Positions 44,342 to 45,411 of a stretch of DNA of 45,411 nucleotides are shown here, one piece after another; position 1 is the stretch's first letter, and each line of letters begins with the position of its first letter. The notes beneath the pieces are model-generated. The model saw only the letters and a list, made by a program, of their open reading frames with translations, searched no databases and was not told the origin of the DNA. The stretch comes from Motilimonas pumila. GTDB lineage: Bacteria > Pseudomonadota > Gammaproteobacteria > Enterobacterales > CBDFNC01. The translations under genes and the position numbers were made by a program. The stretch covers positions 1 to 45,411 of the forward strand of contig NZ_QZCH01000030.1 of the NCBI RefSeq assembly GCF_003596335.1. The letters are read 5' to 3'.

Positions 44342-45411
44342 CTAAACAATAATTTTTAAACCTTTAGTTCCAGTAACAGAGAGGCTACCTTTGGCGGCCT
44401 CTCCTATATGCCCGCTCCACCAGCACATCATAGGTATTCGACGCTCTAGGTAGTCGGTACGGTTATAGGCGCTGCGAACCTGGTTATCATCAACGTGAGC
44501 AAGTGCAGCTTCAATCAAATCAGCTTCAAAACCTTGTTCATTGAGCGTTGTACTCGCTAGTGAACGTAAACCATGACTAACAAGCCTACCAGCAAAACCC
44601 ATACGTTTGAGAGCCATATTTGCTGTTTGGCTATTACATGGTTTCTTAGGATCTCTGTCTGAAGGAAAAACAAATTCCCTATGTCCGCTAATTGGTTTCA
44701 TTACTTCAAGCAGATCAAGAGCTTGTTCAGTAAGGGGGATACGGTGTTCCCTACGTTTTTTCATTCGTTCGGCAGGTATGGTCCAAACTTTTTCATAGAT
44801 ATCAATTTCACACCATTTAGCTCCAGAAGCTTCAGCTGGGCGAGTCATAGTGTTCAATTGCCACTCTAACAAGCATCGAGTTGTACGTTTGATGCTAGCA
44901 TTTGCAATGGCTCCCATAAGTTCTGGTAACTCTGCTGGTTTTAACGCTACCATATTTTCTTTTTTAGGCTTCTTAAAAGCGGCTTTAATCCCAGTCAATG
45001 GGTTAGCTTGAATTAGACCGCAGTTGGTAGCGAAGTTCATCACTTCATTGAGGCGTTGAGATAAACGTTTCACGGTTTCTAAGCTGCCTTTAGCTTCGAT
45101 AGGCTTTAGAAGCTCAATGACTAATGGCGCTGTAATACTTTTAACTGGCATATCGGCAAGGTGAGGAAATATATGAAGCTCTAGAGACCGCCAGATGTCA
45201 GTGGCGTAATCTGGAGTAACCGAGTCTTTCTTAACTTCAAACCATTCCTTTGCCACGTTTACAAAGGTGTGTTCATGAACCTCTTTATACTCTTGCTGTT
45301 TTTTCTTTTGGTCTTCTTGAGGATCTATACCTTGCAGGGCGGGATCGCACTTTTTCAACGAATATGATCTAATAGGCTCAAACCCGTAAATCGATACGAA
45401 TTTTGAGCCTG
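44342..45411 (-). CDS. P4-type tyrosine integrase (5' end off window or disrupted)
   Basis: The catalytic domain is complete: Arg in LNTMTRPAEASGAKW, Lys/His region RREHRIPLTEQALDL, HGLRSLASTTLNEQG (H-x-x-R), LAHVDDNQVRSAYNRTDYLERR (H and nucleophile Tyr). The core-binding domain starts at FVNVAKEWFEVKKDSV. The frame stays open to the window edge (GSKFVSIYGFEPIRSYS before a TTG at 45358), so the N-terminal arm domain (DUF4102) would lie beyond. But this stretch is about 20 residues too short between NGSK-like and GIDPQED motifs to be a normal arm domain. The inverted repeat AGGCTCAAA/TTTGAGCCT (45374-45410) lies there, so an insertion or rearrangement is possible. It is the recombinase likely to have brought in the island. 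Confidence 0.8.
   Translation of the reverse strand, partial: GSKFVSIYGFEPIRSYSLKKCDPALQGIDPQEDQKKKQQEYKEVHEHTFVNVAKEWFEVKKDSVTPDYATDIWRSLELHIFPHLADMPVKSITAPLVIELLKPIEAKGSLETVKRLSQRLNEVMNFATNCGLIQANPLTGIKAAFKKPKKENMVALKPAELPELMGAIANASIKRTTRCLLEWQLNTMTRPAEASGAKWCEIDIYEKVWTIPAERMKKRREHRIPLTEQALDLLEVMKPISGHREFVFPSDRDPKKPCNSQTANMALKRMGFAGRLVSHGLRSLASTTLNEQGFEADLIEAALAHVDDNQVRSAYNRTDYLERRIPMMCWWSGHIGEAAKGSLSVTGTKGLKIIV

Overview
The window looks like chromosome from a marine gammaproteobacterium of the Alteromonadales/Vibrionales type. Supporting signs are a monomeric NADP isocitrate dehydrogenase, a DUF2986 protein, a FadL porin, an MdtJI pair, an Ada/AlkA pair, an SO_0444-like permease and moderate GC. 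I cannot name the genus from sequence alone.

Positions 1-27,400 are mostly ordinary chromosome with short operons and clear hairpin terminators. In order they hold an IS110-type transposase remnant at the left edge; an ABC1/UbiB-like kinase; mdtJI with an upstream LysR regulator; a secreted orphan; a MltF-like lytic transglycosylase; icd; a FadL-family porin; DUF2986; and an SDR/DUF2867 protein. Then come a eukaryote-type isoleucyl-tRNA synthetase (IleRS2); ada divergent from an alkA-like glycosylase; a DUF318-type permease behind a near-consensus promoter with a 28-bp palindrome; a beta-hydroxyacid dehydrogenase; a VOC protein; a beta-barrel protein; a radical SAM protein; a zinc-ribbon/TPR membrane protein; and an LprI-like protein.

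The most striking signal is in front of ileS. A 15-codon leader ORF (12518-12565, MNTNNYFQQIIIIIP) has five consecutive Ile codons. It is followed by segments that can form alternative protector, antiterminator and terminator hairpins, and the Shine-Dalgarno of ileS itself lies in a 6-bp inverted repeat. This is the layout of ribosome-mediated attenuation, which would switch the second, probably mupirocin-tolerant, synthetase on when charged tRNA-Ile falls.

From about 27,400 to the right edge lies an AT-richer genomic island. The left part holds a gene-end fragment and palindromes that may mark the boundary, then a divergent pair of unknown genes (RHH-like/coiled-coil protein and winged-helix protein). 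Next is a satellite-type module: inovirus Gp2/YagK-like HUH protein, two AlpA regulators, RadC and DUF2787. Two of its genes share an identical 12-mer at the same distance from the start codon, and three have hairpins that overlap or abut the ribosome binding site.

The island cargo is a tightly coupled operon: MORC-like GHKL ATPase, Z1 ATPase, PD-(D/E)XK protein (DUF4420), AIPR protein and GIY-YIG nuclease. It faces a convergent C5-cytosine DNA methyltransferase, with an IS481-type element inserted between. This matches the MORC/paraMORC restriction-modification neighbourhoods predicted computationally, here with an added GIY-YIG/winged-helix gene. A 31-residue membrane micropeptide and a P4-type tyrosine integrase, running off the window, close the island.
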